Shown here piece after piece: positions 4,754 to 5,181 of a stretch of 5,181 nt of DNA. The DNA is taken from NCBI GenBank assembly GCA_021798415.1, contig JAJZGO010000109.1:1-5181 (forward strand), written 5' to 3'. This DNA comes from Thermoplasmata archaeon (GTDB lineage Archaea > Thermoplasmatota > Thermoplasmata > Lutacidiplasmatales > UBA184). The translations under genes were made by a program, and so were the position numbers. A model generated the notes under the pieces. That model ran no database searches. It worked only from the letters and a program-made list of their open reading frames with translations, and was not told the DNA's origin. The stretch's first letter is position 1, and each line of letters opens with the position of its first letter.

Positions 4754-5181
4754 GCGGCCTCCGACGCCGAGGGATTGTTCCGTTCGATCCACCGAAGCTC
4801 ATCACGAGGAAGGGACGGTCCGACCTTCGGGAGGGCCGGCACGAACTCCTGCAGCCGAACCTTGGTCGCCGCTCGTTCGAGACCCTCGTTACGGATCCGG
4901 CGGTAGAGCTCGTTCGGGTCGATGCGACGCCGGTTCCTCTTCGCGACGAGGCGAGCGGCGAGCGGGTCGAACCGGAGGAGGAGGGCGACGAGCTCGCTCA
5001 AACCGGGGTTCCGCAGCGCCTCCTCGTCCTTCACCGGAAGGACCCGGAACTCGGAGGAGAACTTCCCCGCGAGCTTCTCGGGAACCGCGAGCCAGGGCTG
5101 GAAGCGGACGGCGTACCCCCAGCCGGTGACCCACTCCGACGTCAACAGGAACGCGGGGACGCGGTGTCGCCGCAGCCGGTC
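4750..5181 (-). CDS. Unrecognised protein, 5' end outside the window, coupled to the nucleotidyltransferase
   Basis: The frame is open from the right edge of the window, with no stop and no convincing start, so only the last 143 residues are seen. A TTG at 5145 is possible, but the codons before it (RRHRVPAFLLTSEW) continue naturally, so the true start is probably outside. The visible part has a strand-rich stretch (WGYAVRFQPWLAVPEKL), then FRVLPVKDEEAL and a leucine-rich helix (LSELVALLLRFDPLAARLV). A strongly basic segment, AKRNRRRIDPNELYRRIR, follows, with a charged tail. The basic segment is compatible with nucleic-acid binding. No HEPN R-x4-6-H motif is seen, and a winged-helix domain, if present, would be in the missing N-terminus. 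The last codons overlap the nucleotidyltransferase start as ATGA, so the two are almost certainly co-expressed. It may be a regulator or antitoxin partner, but that rests only on layout. Confidence 0.75.
   Translation of the reverse strand, partial: DRLRRHRVPAFLLTSEWVTGWGYAVRFQPWLAVPEKLAGKFSSEFRVLPVKDEEALRNPGLSELVALLLRFDPLAARLVAKRNRRRIDPNELYRRIRNEGLERAATKVRLQEFVPALPKVGPSLPRDELRWIERNNPSASEAA
4758..4762 (-). promoter_or_regulatory. Ribosome-binding site of the nucleotidyltransferase
   Basis: The minus strand reads GGAGG four bases before the ATG at 4753, inside the last codons of the upstream gene. It supports this start and coupled translation. Confidence 0.6.

Noticed and set aside
4046..4906. 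286-codon plus-strand ORF
   Set aside because: It is antisense to the nucleotidyltransferase, whose GG and DxD motifs are intact; the plus-strand translation is a mirror of GC-rich codons.

Overview
All credible genes in this window lie on the minus strand. The sequence suggests an archaeon, plausibly a high-GC member of the Thermoplasmata or a related euryarchaeal group. The reasons are a purine-rich stretch plus TATA-like box about 48 bases upstream of a start codon, a GGTGGTC ribosome-binding site close to the archaeal GGTGATC consensus, and a secreted, sequon-rich YVTN beta-propeller protein with a C-terminal membrane anchor. The lineage is an inference from style, because no rRNA or other marker gene is present.

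Reading along the minus strand from the right edge, the window opens inside a gene of unknown function (4750-5181, 5' end cut off). Its stop codon overlaps the ATG of a DNA polymerase beta-superfamily nucleotidyltransferase (4175-4753) by four bases (ATGA). This is a tightly coupled pair that resembles toxin-antitoxin or MNT/AbiE-type cassettes. After a GC-rich gap of about 160-250 bases comes a multi-pass membrane protein (3314-3919) whose true N-terminus is uncertain. The frame stays open upstream of the annotated GTG, and a short ATG-started stretch in another frame, with a promoter-like box above it, looks like its displaced N-terminus. Next, 68 bases further on, is a tandem GNAT acetyltransferase (2292-3245).

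A 325-base intergenic region (1967-2291) follows. It holds a 21-base near-perfect palindrome, a TATA-like promoter and a ribosome-binding site, all serving the seven-bladed YVTN beta-propeller surface protein (692-1966). That gene ends in a hairpin followed by a short T run. Beyond it (261-637) is a gene broken by two single-base frameshifts. Reconstructed by eye it gives a coherent 124-residue protein of unknown family. The last 260 bases hold only a weak short reading frame.

Base composition changes across the window. The left 2.1 kb (propeller gene and broken gene) is near 50-55% GC by eye, whereas the right 3 kb is much more GC-rich. The left part may therefore be an acquired or accessory segment. 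The right part carries metabolic, regulatory or stress-type genes with no evident single pathway. I see no tRNA, rRNA, CRISPR array or complete mobile element.
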